A stretch of 64,000 nt of DNA from Ixodes scapularis (taxonomy: Eukaryota > Arthropoda > Arachnida > Ixodida > Ixodidae): contig NW_024609880.1 in assembly GCF_016920785.2 (NCBI RefSeq), positions 63,737,830-63,801,829 on the forward strand. The letters run 5' to 3'. Positions 1 to 12,200 of the stretch are shown here, piece after piece; the stretch's first letter is position 1, and every line of letters starts with the position of its first letter. Position numbers and translations under genes: made by a program. Below the pieces are notes generated by a model. That model saw only the letters and a list, made by a program, of their open reading frames with translations. It was not told where the DNA came from and ran no database searches.

Positions 1-71
1 AAAACTTGAAAGGCTGTGGCTCAGTTATGATGCATCAGATTGGGCTTTTTCGTGCGTCACTGGTGGTGTAG

Positions 72-279
72 GCGGTTCGAGCGAGCCTGTACGGCCGTCC
101 CGGTGCCGCATACTTGGACCTTCCCGGCAACATGATCTTGGGCGAGGTGGCGTCGGAGGCGTTGACGGACCCCCCTTGCTGTCCCGATCCCCCGAGAGTC
201 CTGGCTGAACCGCCGACCGTGGCCCAAGCCCTGAACCTTCTCAGGGAAGCCAAGAGGCCACTGGTCATCGTGGGGAAAG
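72..279 (+). CDS. HACL1: HACL1 exon a (first coding exon in window)
   Basis: The acceptor AG is at 70-71 and the reading frame starts at GCG (72). It encodes AVRASLYGRPGAAYLDLP, matching the human AVRSSIYGRPGACYVDIP region, then a variable linker, then ALNLLREAKRPLVIVGK. This is the end of the N-terminal domain and the start of the central domain. It ends in phase 1 (GGGAAAG|gtggcg). The donor gtggcg is a weak match to consensus, but no other GT nearby restores the frame. Upstream sequence (1-71) is intron. Confidence 0.93.
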
Positions 280-3200
280 GTGGCGACGCACATTTTCTCG
301 AGGTTCTTTCTATCAAGGCACAGAGCAGATTCCTCTCCAGGTCAAGTGGACCTTGGAGAACAATGTTTTTGACTGGGATGTTCTATCTACAACGTTTTAT
401 TGAGTGAAGTTTTAGAATGTAATGTACACTGCACAACACTTTTAGCTTGAACGGGCAATTTCCGGTTCTTTCTGTTCTTCTTGTAACTATCTTCTTACCG
501 CAGGAAAAAAAGGGCTGTTATGGGAGGTCTTAGTAAAAACATTTTTTTGCCGAAAGTTTAGCTACTAGGAGTAAACAGCAGACCAAAACGCAGCTAAAGG
601 AATTCTGAACATTGTTAGGCAGCTTGAAGCTGCAGAAATGCGAAAGTTGACACCAAGAGCAAAACATTTCGGAAAAGAGGAATTCTCTTTTCAGAAATAT
701 ATATGTCAAACAAAATATTTATTATATAGCATAAGAAAAAAAATGTAATGTAAAATTTTTTGTTACCAACATAGAAGTTTTTATTTTAGTTCAATGCGCC
801 TCGCAAAATATGAGTAAAAGAAATGAAAGACGTTTACAATCCCCTGTAACGCAGAATTAGAGCACAGCTCTTGAGGAGGAGGAGGGGAAGATACGGAAGG
901 AAGGGTATGCCTTTCCTACTTATCCATACCCTCCTCTCCTTCTCCCATGCCATTTAGCAGGAAAGTTTAGCTAAATTTCCCGCCTAATGTAGCGGGAAAT
1001 TTTTCCACTGAATTTACCGGGGAAATTTTTCTGCTAAAGTTAGCGGGGTAATTTTTCCATAATGCAACGCGCGGTGACGTCACCAGTTACGTCACTCGTG
1101 ACCCTCGTGACGTCACGTTTGACGTCATTATGGGAAACGTCCCATAATGGCGCCAACACATGGTTACACAGACGCCGACGGTGACGCCGCTCAAGCCGGA
1201 AACGAGCGCCTAAGAGCTGTGCTCTAAAAATAAAAAAAAAATACATTGTGTACTTTGCTCTTCTAGAAACAAATCCTGCAAGTTCGAAAAGCCTCTGTGC
1301 AAAACTTTGTGTTCCCCAGAAAGAAAAGGGGCCTCCACGATGACTGTACCACCTCCCCAATCCCCGACCAAAGCATTTCATGCTACCCCGTAACATTATG
1401 CCGAGGCCGAGATCAGGCCATTTTTTGGAAGAAAACTATGCTCGCTTAGCTGGTGATGGCATAAAATCGTGTCTATATGAGGTTGACACCCTTCTGACAA
1501 AAAATAATGCGGTCGGAGGAACACGCCCGGCATGTCCATAGTCGCTCGTGGGGGCAATAAATGCACTCGGAGTGCAAAACGAAACATATCGACAGGAATT
1601 TGTAGATAATCCCGGCTGGTTTGACCCACTGCCACGATTGGAACTGACATCCAATGATTGAACGTCATCTTTTGACTTACTTCTGCCAGTTTCATCCACA
1701 AAATAGATTGCATAGGCACCAGATTCGTGAGTCAGATGTTTTCGAGGAGTGTCGGCGCGGGGCAAGGACGCCATACATGATGCGATCGTTGATAAATATG
1801 GAACTTTAAAGTCGCACGAAGAATCGCCCCTTTGCGGAAAAGCAAAAACCATAACTGAAACTCAAAATAGAGTATCTCCATAACAAATTCATCAATCAAA
1901 TCGTTCAATTTTAATAGGCCCGGTAAGGAAAGCATTAAAATTATAAGAACCTCATCAAGACTAGTAGTTTGGTGGAAAGTGCTCATTCAGGGCTTTCACT
2001 CAAGCGGTAACGAATATTGTTCTTCAATGCAAGGCAGTGTGAATGTTGTTTTTGTGCTATCTTGGCCGCAGAGTGTATGGTGCACTAACTGTGAAACCTT
2101 TAAATGCACAGGCTCAACTGTTGCATATTAATTATGATCTCTAGCATATTTGTGGGGGTGGGAGGGGAAGTTGCAGATATTGGCGATTTTTGCGACCTCT
2201 AGGTATGGTACGTCAAACTCATGGGTCTATTACATTTACGAGAAGAACAAGGAAGTCTGTTGTATTTACAGAAAAAATGGAGTTTGTTGTATTTATGAGA
2301 AAATAAGGTTAATTGTAGGATACAGTTGCAAGCACTACTGGTTTTTCCTCTCCGAAGCTGTGATGCCATATTCACTAACTTATGTCATTCAATCCAAAAA
2401 TGCTTTGATAAAATTACCTCTTTTTCTTACAATGTTGTTGAATACAGTACTAAAACAATAGCATACCGTAATATCCCGAGTCATCGCCCACCCCCCTACC
2501 GCCTGAAATTCGTTAAAAAAGTGGGGTGGGCCATGTCTCGGTGGGTGAGCACAAACACTTAAAAAAAAAGCGGAAAAAAACGCCTATTTTTCTCTGTGTA
2601 TCTAGCGCTGATGCACAAGAGATACATCAAACTCAAAACTCTATTTAGTTTCATTGTTTTGAAGAAAAGAATGCTCACGAAAGAATATTTTACTATAGCG
2701 AAGTCCGCTGCTTGCATACGCGCTAGAAACACCGCCGATCTGCATATAGCGCGAACGTTTGTTCCGTGAAAGAATGTCACCATTATGTTCTCCTAGTTAG
2801 TAAAAAAAAAAAAGAAAGAAAAGTCTACAAGAAAGTAGAAAAACCGACAAGGCGCAACGAGCGAGCCAGCGAGCGAGCGGTCCAAAGAAGCTACCAAGAG
2901 CAATGCTGGGAAAGCGGGAAAGGCGGCGGTCGCGTTGGCAAATACTTTGGCGTCGGGCCAAGTCGGGCGCCTTGTCAATTGCAAGCTCTTGCGCAACTTT
3001 CTTGTTTGGTGCGTACATACGTGTGTCCGTGCACAGCGGGCTATCAATGCACGGTTGGGACGCTCTGCAAACGTCTGTGTAGGACGTTCCAGCAAAGCTT
3101 TATTTACGCTTTGGCTTTGCCTAAAATATTGCGCAACCGCGGTCACGACGGGCAGGAAGAAGGAGCGGGTTCGCGGTGACCTTACTTCGGCGGAGACAGA

Positions 3201-6200
3201 CTTTGACCTAACACTCTGCGGTTACATTTTAACAAACTCTTATTTTGTTATCTCCATCGTTTTCTTTTCGCACGGATACACGACCACTTTGGGGTCGCTC
3301 ACGGAGGAAATGCGTAAACAAAAAAGTGTCTTTCCCTCCTTCGTTTTACTTTGTCACGGACGTCCTCCAACTGTAAGGTCCGCGGCCGCGTCATTCGGGT
3401 AGGATGAGTGTTCGCGGATCGCAGAGTCCGCGCTGGGGTATTTGAAGGGGTGGGCGATGACTCGGTGTTTTTTCGGAAATCGATATTGGCCCAAAAAATG
3501 GGGTGGGCGATGGCTCGGGGATGGGCGATGACTCGGGATATTACGGTAATTAAAAAAAAAAAAAAATTGTGTGTTTGATATTTTCTTGTTTTTCAGCAAA
3601 TCATGAGGCATAAGGCCAGCATAATATAAACAAGAATATAATCAATTCAAGGACAGGGTGCCATGTATACATCAGAAGCACCCATGATTGTAGTTCTTCA
3701 AATTCTTCAGCGATCACAGAAAATTGGATGTTGTACCTTGTGCTACGTAGCTGGTAAAGGTCTCTCTTTTCGTAAATATTTTTTTTTCAAAAGCTTCTTT
3801 CTGGCGGAAATTTTGATACATCACTGAAAGAAAACAGTCATCTAGTTCAACTGACGAAGGATTTGCCAGGCCCGAAACGTTTCCTTGTTTAGTGATTGCC
3901 ACAGACGATCCTAATCATCTTAGGACACTATTGTTTTTATTTTATAATAAATAAAATATTGAGAATACGATACCACTGATCCACCATTTTGTTGCATACT
4001 TTCCTGCAACCACCTCTCATTTTCCAAAATTGGCAAAGTTAATGGTGCAAACAAAAGTGCCATGTAGACGTGTTGTCAATCATTATTTTCATCCGCGTGG
4101 AATAAGAGCATGGCGTGCAAAACAGTATTGGCAAAGACTCCACTTTCTGATAGAGGTGGGAAGCAACATTTTCGTTTCCCAAGCCCCAAAACTAAAATCT
4201 CGAGAGAAATTTCGGTCCAGTGACATTATAAGGAGCTTTCTATGCGCACTTCACGCTTCTCTGGCTTCGTGAGAGTTTAAGGGACCTGACATTTATCGGG
4301 TTCTATGGTGTGGGCCAGGGTCTTGAAGCCCGACATCACGCCACATCTCGTTTATGCGTCAAAAACCCAGGTGCCTCGTATGCCCGCGCTGAGAAGAGTG
4401 TGCGCGAGTTCCTGGAGTCTACGGGGCTGCCGTACCTGCCGACACCCATGGGGAAGGGGCTGCTGCCCGACGACCACCCCCAGTGCATCTCTCCAGCCAG
4501 GTCAAAGTGAGTGCCCTCTTTTAATGCAGATGTCGCATTCTTATTGAAGCTAACTTTGATTTGGCTTTGAAAAGTGAAGCATGTGAAGGCCAGCCACTGC
4601 CAGAGAGATTCGGCCAGCTGCCAAATGGCAGTGCCGCGAGCTCGACCAGCCCTGCCGTGCAATTGTAAAAGGAAAAAGGAAAGGAAATGGAAGAGGCCAG
4701 AAAGAGGACTTCAAGAAGGTTTGAGAAGACTTCCCCAGCTACGCAAGCTTCAAAAACAACAAGACTAAAAAAGAAAAAGAAGCTGTACAGTCGGCTTGCG
4801 TTAATTCAACCCTGACAGGACATGAGAAATCGGATAAAATTATCTGAAAGTTGAATTCAAAGATGCGTGAGAAATTCGGAATATCCAGCGTTTTAGATCA
4901 GGTGGGCTAACATTTTATAATGAGCCGCCGCACACTGCGGCATGGCGGTAGCAGTGGCTGTGTCTTTCTTCGCGCATTCAGTGCGGCGGCAGTGGCAACA
5001 CCACTATGGAGTGGCGCTCGCTGCTCCGCACCAGTGTTACAATTGTTGATTTGTGTTGAGACTGGACCGTGTTCTATTGTGTCTCAACATGTGCTCTCTT
5101 TTTCTTTTTCTTCACAAAGCGGCGCTTGTAACTTGCCCACCACGTAATTGAAAAAAAAAAGGCCCGTTTTTGTGCGTCACGCACGGCCAATCGTGCTTGT
5201 AATTTGCCCACCGCTGGTTTTCTCCAGGTCAAAATTATTTCAAGATCGAGTTTTTTTTTTATGTATAGAAATGTATGGGTTTTTGCCAAGACCTTTCAAC
5301 AGGGTCGAATTAAATGATGAGTCAAATTAACCAAGGTCCAATTAAGGCGAGTCAACTGTACTAAAAAAGGATGTAGCGATGCCGGACACGGCGTCACATG
5401 GTTGGAGAGCTGAGACTCTAGTTTGCTTCCACTATGTTTCCCGTAAAACGCAAATCTGCATATATCAACTTAATTGCCAAAATACAATTTAAAATTTTTT
5501 TCTGGTTATGTTTTAGCAGGATTAGCTAGAACACTTTCTAATTCATTGATCAGCATGAGGCTGAGCTTAGATAGAGTGGGTACAAAGTGAAAACAGAATT
5601 TGAAGAAGAACTTGCTTTGGCTCATAACCGTGCCACAAAGAGCTTGCCTTCTTAATCTTTTTTTTCAGTGAAGAGGTTAGGCGGGGGGGGGGGGGAATCG
5701 CTCGCGATTGTGTTAACGCATCGCATTTCGGAGCCCGTAAAGCGGTGCTGAACCCAGTTATCTTGGATTCAATCCCCACCCCTACCCGTTTTGACCTGGA
5801 TGAGCATCATACTTACGTGGGGTTGCGTATATATTGCTACTGCGTAGTGTACGTTAAAGACCCCGGGCTACCAGTTGTACTACACTGGCTAAATTTCACA
5901 TCTACAGCTGAGAGGAAAGATGTCCATTGGGGCAGACTACTTCCGGCTGTCTAAACACACACGACACAATTACTGGGTAAAGTGCATAAAACAGAGGGAA
6001 GATGTGCGTTTTTGGTTGTAGCATCTCATATCTAGTTTACTGTAAAATCTCGTAAGAACGCCCACCCAAAATGAAGAGATAAATAGTGAAAGAAATGGGG
6101 TGGGCTACCTTTGAATATGCAGCAGGTAAACTTTATGTATAATTAGTGATAAACACCTGGGCACCCGCTGCAAACAAACCACATGACACGAGAACTACAG

Positions 6201-9200
6201 ATCGCGGGCACGGCAAATTCGTGTCTCACGATACGATAAACACGCGGGAATTTGCTGTGAACTCCTGTGTCACAATAAAGGATACCTCGGGTTGCAGACA
6301 TTTCATGTTCGCGTTTTGTGGTGCAAAGGACCCACTGGGATCTGCTGCAAACTCTCATCTCACGGGAATAAATACCGCAGATTGCGGACATAGTAGGTTC
6401 AAGTTTCACGTTGCAAAGTAACATGAAAGAACCGGATACAAACTTGCCTGTCACGGGCACTGATCTTGCGCTTGCAGATCGCAGACAAAAACGCGGGAAT
6501 CCACTACAAACTTGCATGTCACGGGAATGGATACCGCAGATCGCGGATACAGTAAATTCACATCTCGCAATGTAATACACATCTGGGAACAATTTGCATG
6601 TTACGGAAACCAATATAGCACGCGCAGATCGTGGACAAAAACTCGGAAACCCGCTAACACCCTGCAGACGCACTGGTACTGCAGATTGCGTGGTTGATGC
6701 GATTCCTGTTGGACATCGTGCGACGTTCGACGGAAAGAGGGAGATGGGCGATGTTTTCGAATTTTTATGTTGCGAATATTTAGCCAGCAATACGGAATGG
6801 GCAATCTCTCGGACGAGGGCCTCCTTACAGGATTTTACTGTATTTAGTTTTAATGTAAGCACCTGTTTGTGGGTTCCGACCATTCCCTTCCCCCCCAGGG
6901 CCCTGCAGGAGGCAGACGTCATTCTGCTGCTGGGTGCTCGACTAAACTGGATGCTACACTTTGGACGGCCACCACGGTTCAGTGCCGGAGTCAAGATCAT
7001 CCAGGCAAGTTCTATTGATTGTTTCTAGGCATTCCCAGACGACACAGATAGTCCATCTGTGTCGTCTGGACATTTGTAGGATGTTGCGATGCCTCGGAGA
7101 CGTCCTATAGGTCACGCCTATACTTTGTTTCACCATAACTTGGCAGAAAGCAAACGCTACGGCCCCCTCGAGTATACCAGAGTGACGGAGGCAAACCACG
7201 TGACAGCCCTTATCAGAGGAAGAGGAGGAACTCCCCTCTTAGCCGAACCCTCTTCTGCGCATTTGAAGTGTTACTTTTGTTCCCCTCTGGGACTGGCCTG
7301 TCACTCGAAATTCGTACATAAGCGATTTTCTTCTCTCCCGCCCATGGCTCCGACAGCACTGCGCACAACTAGTGAGATAGAGCCACATGATTTGATGTGC
7401 TGATTGGCTCACCGGAACCGAAGCCTTCACCACTTGCAAAGTTTGGATGAGACGGAGTATAGACGTGTGTGACGTACACATGGCTAGACCAATCCACTGA
7501 AACCAATGTCTAAAACTAAAAAAAAGGGCTGCCATAGTTTTTTTTATTTTTTTTTACAGAGTCGGAAAGAAGAGAATGGATAGCAGTCCTGGTTTTGCAC
7601 TGCCCCCTTACAGTTCACATGAACGGCAGGAAAAATACATTCAACTGAAAGCCACAGAAACATACAGAATGATTGTAATTCTTGTGATACCTCAGAAATA
7701 GAGCATGTTCCAAAATAATATTTACGCAGTTTTTTTTTACCGCGAAAGTAAACTATTCATCAAGAAACGTTCATTCTCCACCCAAATGCAGCCCTGGTGG
7801 TTCGAACCAGAGGCCAGAGTTTCAGAACAAACAGTTAACTTATTTAAAAAGTTATAAGCGGTTTCTTAAACTTTCAGTGGGAAAATAGGGCTTGGGGTTC
7901 TTGGTAACTGACACCACTCAGCTTCATGTGTTTGAGGGCTCCGTCGGCTGCCATTTTCCCATTGAATATTTCAGATCACTTACGACTTTTGAATAAGATA
8001 ACAGTTCTGAAACTTTGACATCTGGTTCGGAATACTCTGCTACGTTTGGGTAGAGAATGAGCCTCCAGCAATACATTGTTTATTTTTGCGGTAAAAAAAA
8101 CTTTGTGGGGGGCAGCCTGTAGTTACATAACAAAACTACAATAATGCAAAATAAGTACATAGAATATAGGGTGAGCATAGGATATACATATGAATGTAAA
8201 CTGATAGTAAAAATCGCTGGCTTAACAGCATCATAACAGAATCTTTATAGATCGTTGATGATAATACATTGAATACAAAGGTGCAAGCGAGCTGGACTAG
8301 AATAACAATTAAATCCCTGGAAAAGAGAACAAGGGGGACAAAGGGCAAAAAAAATCAAGAAATTTGTGTTTGTCCTTTGCCCCCCTTGTTCCCCTTCTCC
8401 AGGGATTTTACTATTATAGTAGATCATCCTTTATTCACGATGCAATGTTGTTCAAATTTTATTGAAATTTAATTTCAAACTTTTTCAGTACTATCAAAGT
8501 CAATATTGTTTTATTCGATAATAGCTGGTGTATGTTTACTACCTGTCACTTAAAAATAAGACATTACAGAATTTTTTACAGTGGAGCGGTTAAGGGAGTG
8601 TCCGTCACCGAATAAATGTCGACACAAAACTCTGGACAGCTACCGTCATCTATAAGCGACAGCGGCAACCGGGCAACCGGCTGCTGGTTGGCGCCATCTC
8701 TCATAGATGGCAGCAACCTTTCCAGCCTTTCAACTCTGTTTTTCGCGAGAGTGGAAAGGCTGAATTCCTCCAGGCGCCGTCCTAGAAGTCGTCCTTGAGG
8801 TCTTCCTCGAGGTTGTCCTCGAGGTCGTCCTACAAGTCATCCTTGAAGTCGTCCTAGACGTCGTCCTGAAGGTCATCCTGGAAGTCGTTCTTGAGGTTGT
8901 CCTGGACGTCGTCCTAGACGTCGTCCTTGAGGTTGTCCCAGACATTGTCCTTGAGGTCGGCCTAGATATCGTCCTAAACGTCATCCTCTAGGCGTCGTCC
9001 TTGAGTTCGTCCAAGAAGTCGTCCTTGAGGACGTCCCGACGTAGTTTAGCTTCGCTGGTCTTCCTTCTTCACCAAAGTGGAAAAACTATAAGTTCTTTTT
9101 TTTTTTTTATGTATGATCATCCCATCGCTTGAAAGAGTGGGAATTTGTTTTTTCTTTATGTTATCATAATTCAAATTTTGTTTTAGGTGCATGCTCCTGT

Positions 9201-12200
9201 AGTGCCCCTACATCTCTTTTGTTGTAAGTGAATAGTGTAAGCAATATAAAAATATTTGCCGTATGTATTTCAGTGGCAGGCCAGTTTATGTGGTAACCAG
9301 ATGTCATATTGGTTCTCTAGATATGTATAAAGATAGCATGTATCTTGCTAATCAAGATAGATTGTCTGTTTCTGTGTCATGAAAAGAAGGAACAAAACCT
9401 TTCGGGTAAAAGGCAAGTTTACTTGCATCTCCTTCTTTTATGTGCGGGTTCAGTATATATGAGTGGCCACAGTGTTTTCTACACTAAGATCAACCGGAAA
9501 AATCTGCATCTTAACATGGAAAGCTCGAACTTTCATTGAATCTTCATTGAGGCGGTGGATTTCACCTGTAGTTATCCTCCTGTAAAATATGAGACCAACA
9601 GACTTGCTAAATCAATGGCAGACATCTTCGCAGGCGACCGAGTTAGTGATGATTGTAACTTATGGTGCAATATCATGGTAGGTGCAGCGAACAGATGGCA
9701 CGCTCTGTTGTGTGTTTTCACATTCGCTGATAGTTCTAGCTTTTTATGTACGGGTGCCAATCTTTCCAGTTTGTTTTACAGCGTGCAGTGATGTGATTGC
9801 TGCGCCAATTGTGCCAAACTGCGCCAAGGGGCTAACCCTGCTACGTCCTGCTAAATTTTGCCAAAATATGGGTAATCTGCACCAAGCCTGCGCCAAAGGA
9901 CCAATTTCGGTCGCCTTTCAAAACCGAAACTAAACCAAGAACGTAATTTAGCATGCGTGAGCTAGATGGCGCAAGCGGCCGCCCGACACCAGAGCCGTAT
10001 ATGGGGAGAGTTTGGCCAGTCTATGATCTCGCCGCCGTAACGCTCTCCTCCCAAGTGAGCCAATCGGCATGCGGCGTAGAGCGAAAGGCATGAGCGCATG
10101 CGCAAGAACTCCCGGCTGCTCCCACCTGAGTGGAGAGGGCCGCCATCTTCGATCATTCTCCCGGCAAAATGCGTGGGATAGGCATCTAAATCTCGATTAT
10201 TACCTTTTATATCGCTGGCTCTGGCAAGAAAATGACATTCTGTTATTCCTCGGTGGGTTAAAAAGCTAATGAAGATTTTTCGGCGTATGGCCGCAAACTT
10301 TTATTCAGGCGAAAAAGAAGTCGGCCCGTAGCAGACGACGCATAGCCTCAGCAGTGCTCTTCTCCGACCAGTCTCCGACAGCATTGCTCAAATATGGCGG
10401 TCGTCTCCTCTCCGTTCCCTTCTTTCTCTCTCGCTCCTTCGGCGCTCTCCTCGCTTTCATTTCCTTTTCTCCTCTCCGGCGCCTTCGTCGCCACACCCAC
10501 TGGCCAAACTCTCCCAATATACGGCTCTGCCCGACACAAATTACCCTGCATCCATCCGGCCTTGCATGGTTTTTGCCGTCGTCTCGCGTTTCGCACCTTG
10601 TCGTCTCGGGAATCTCGTCTCGCGTCTTTTTAAACTTTTTCAACGATAGACGCGGGCGTGTGTGGATGCTCTGACACTCGTGTGCCGGGTGCCGGGTGCC
10701 AGACATGCCGTCATGCTGTGAAACAAAACCATGTTTTTGCGTGACGAGAGTTGCTTTGTGAGTTGAAACGCTGGTCGCGCGACGTCGGGTGTTGCCATCC
10801 CCATGTCGCTGCAGATATGGTTCTTTCTAAGCTTGTTCATCGACATTCCTGTCCTTGTTTAAATTATACTCTGCTACAAAAATCCCTCTTCAAAGGGATA
10901 CTACAACGAAATTTCGGCGCTTATCTCTTGGTCTATTCGTGTTCAAGGGAGGACTATCACATCAGATACATCAATCTTTTGTTGAAAAAGGCATGAAAAG
11001 GAATTTTAAAACAAATTAAACGATTAGCAAAGAGCACCTAGTGGTTGTCGCTAACGCCTCGTTTGTAATGCCCGTCTAGGAACTTTGACAGGTAGTGACG
11101 ATACCTGTCTCGCCTCTGGCCACCACGAGAGAAAAGGGGAAGGAGGAGCTCCCCTCCCCCCGAGAATATTCTTTGTGTCTCCCAGAAGTCGCTATTGTCC
11201 CTCTACATGATTATAGAAGATTTACCCGTCACTCAAAACTCGCACAAAAGCAGCCGCTTCGGTGGCTGGAACTGTTAGGATATCTTCTCGACATCAGCCT
11301 CGTCGAAGCTTTGCATGCTCCGAGACAAACTACGTCATGATTGCGGCGAATGTCACATACTCTCCGCTGGCTGCTCTCCGAGCGCGTGCCAGAGTGGACC
11401 GTTTATAAACAAAAATGCAGCGATCAGGCTCAAAATACAAACGTGCAATTATCATTTACAAATGTTGGGGATCCTATTCAACCCATTTCTGAACACGACA
11501 AGTGTTTTTCAAACTTCGTTGAAGTGTCCCTTTAATTCAAAGACTGCTTGTCGAAATAATGATTACTTGGGTTTCTCTCGGTGGGGTTCCTTTCGAGAGG
11601 GACCCCGGTACGTGAAAAATTTGCTGCAAAAGAAAGTTGGTAAAGAGAGGTGAGCTAAAGCAAAGAAGGCAATGTCTACACGCTGAACCCGTGCGCACAT
11701 CGCGCTTGTTTCTCTTGAGTTCAGTCATTGCACAAAGCGCTTCTTGACCCTGGCTCGCGATGTCTTGCGTCGATGCGCTCAAGTTCTTTTCTCCTGTGTG
11801 TTTAGCTTGTACTTCACCTGCCGGTCTGGCAAGCACGCGCCGCTGGAGTGTTGTTTTGTCGTATGCTGGACAGTTACATTTTGCATACTATTTTGGGAAC
11901 CAGTTGGCGGTGGAGCGGAGTGGCATTGTTCCGATTTCGATTGAACAGCCGTTGTCTCCGCTTGCGCGACGAAGCACATACCACTGCAAGCCTGCTGATG
12001 TTGCCCTCACGTGCATGGGAACATGACTGCACAACAGAGGCACCAGTTGGGACTCTTGCAATTCATTGTTTTACGTTCGCTTACTATTGACGAAAATCTG
12101 GCACGTCGGGAACCAGTAAAACGGTGGCAACCATTCTTTTCGGAATCGCTCGGCAACGGCTACAACACTGTACACTTGTGGGATGTCTCAGCTGTAAAAA

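Larger units (their letters stand above)
280..4370 (+). other. HACL1: HACL1 intron (4.1 kb) after exon a
   Basis: GT-AG intron. It contains an inverted-repeat MITE (857-1227), a 1.1-kb element with perfect terminal repeats (2464-3548), and AT-rich filler. Sequence at 280-856 and 3549-4370 shows nothing I can name. At 1396-1986 there are overlapping minus-strand open frames broken by stops; I do not recognise the protein, and they could be an old transposon fragment. Confidence 0.85.
4507..6898 (+). other. HACL1: HACL1 intron (2.4 kb) after exon b
   Basis: GT-AG intron ending in a strong C-rich tract (cccttccccccccag). It contains a dispersed repeat (about 4520-4785), a TA-flanked pogo-like element (4786-5360), a SINE (about 5700-5970), and an element with an internal degenerate tandem repeat (6038-6842). 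Nothing else was recognised. Confidence 0.85.

Noticed and set aside
8730..8984. Long minus-strand Ser-Arg-Thr repeat protein
   Set aside because: It is the translation of a 12-bp minisatellite. Both strands stay open because the unit length is a multiple of three.
10305..10706. 133-codon minus-strand frame and its + strand partner
   Set aside because: They are compositional frames in GC-rich inverted repeat DNA.
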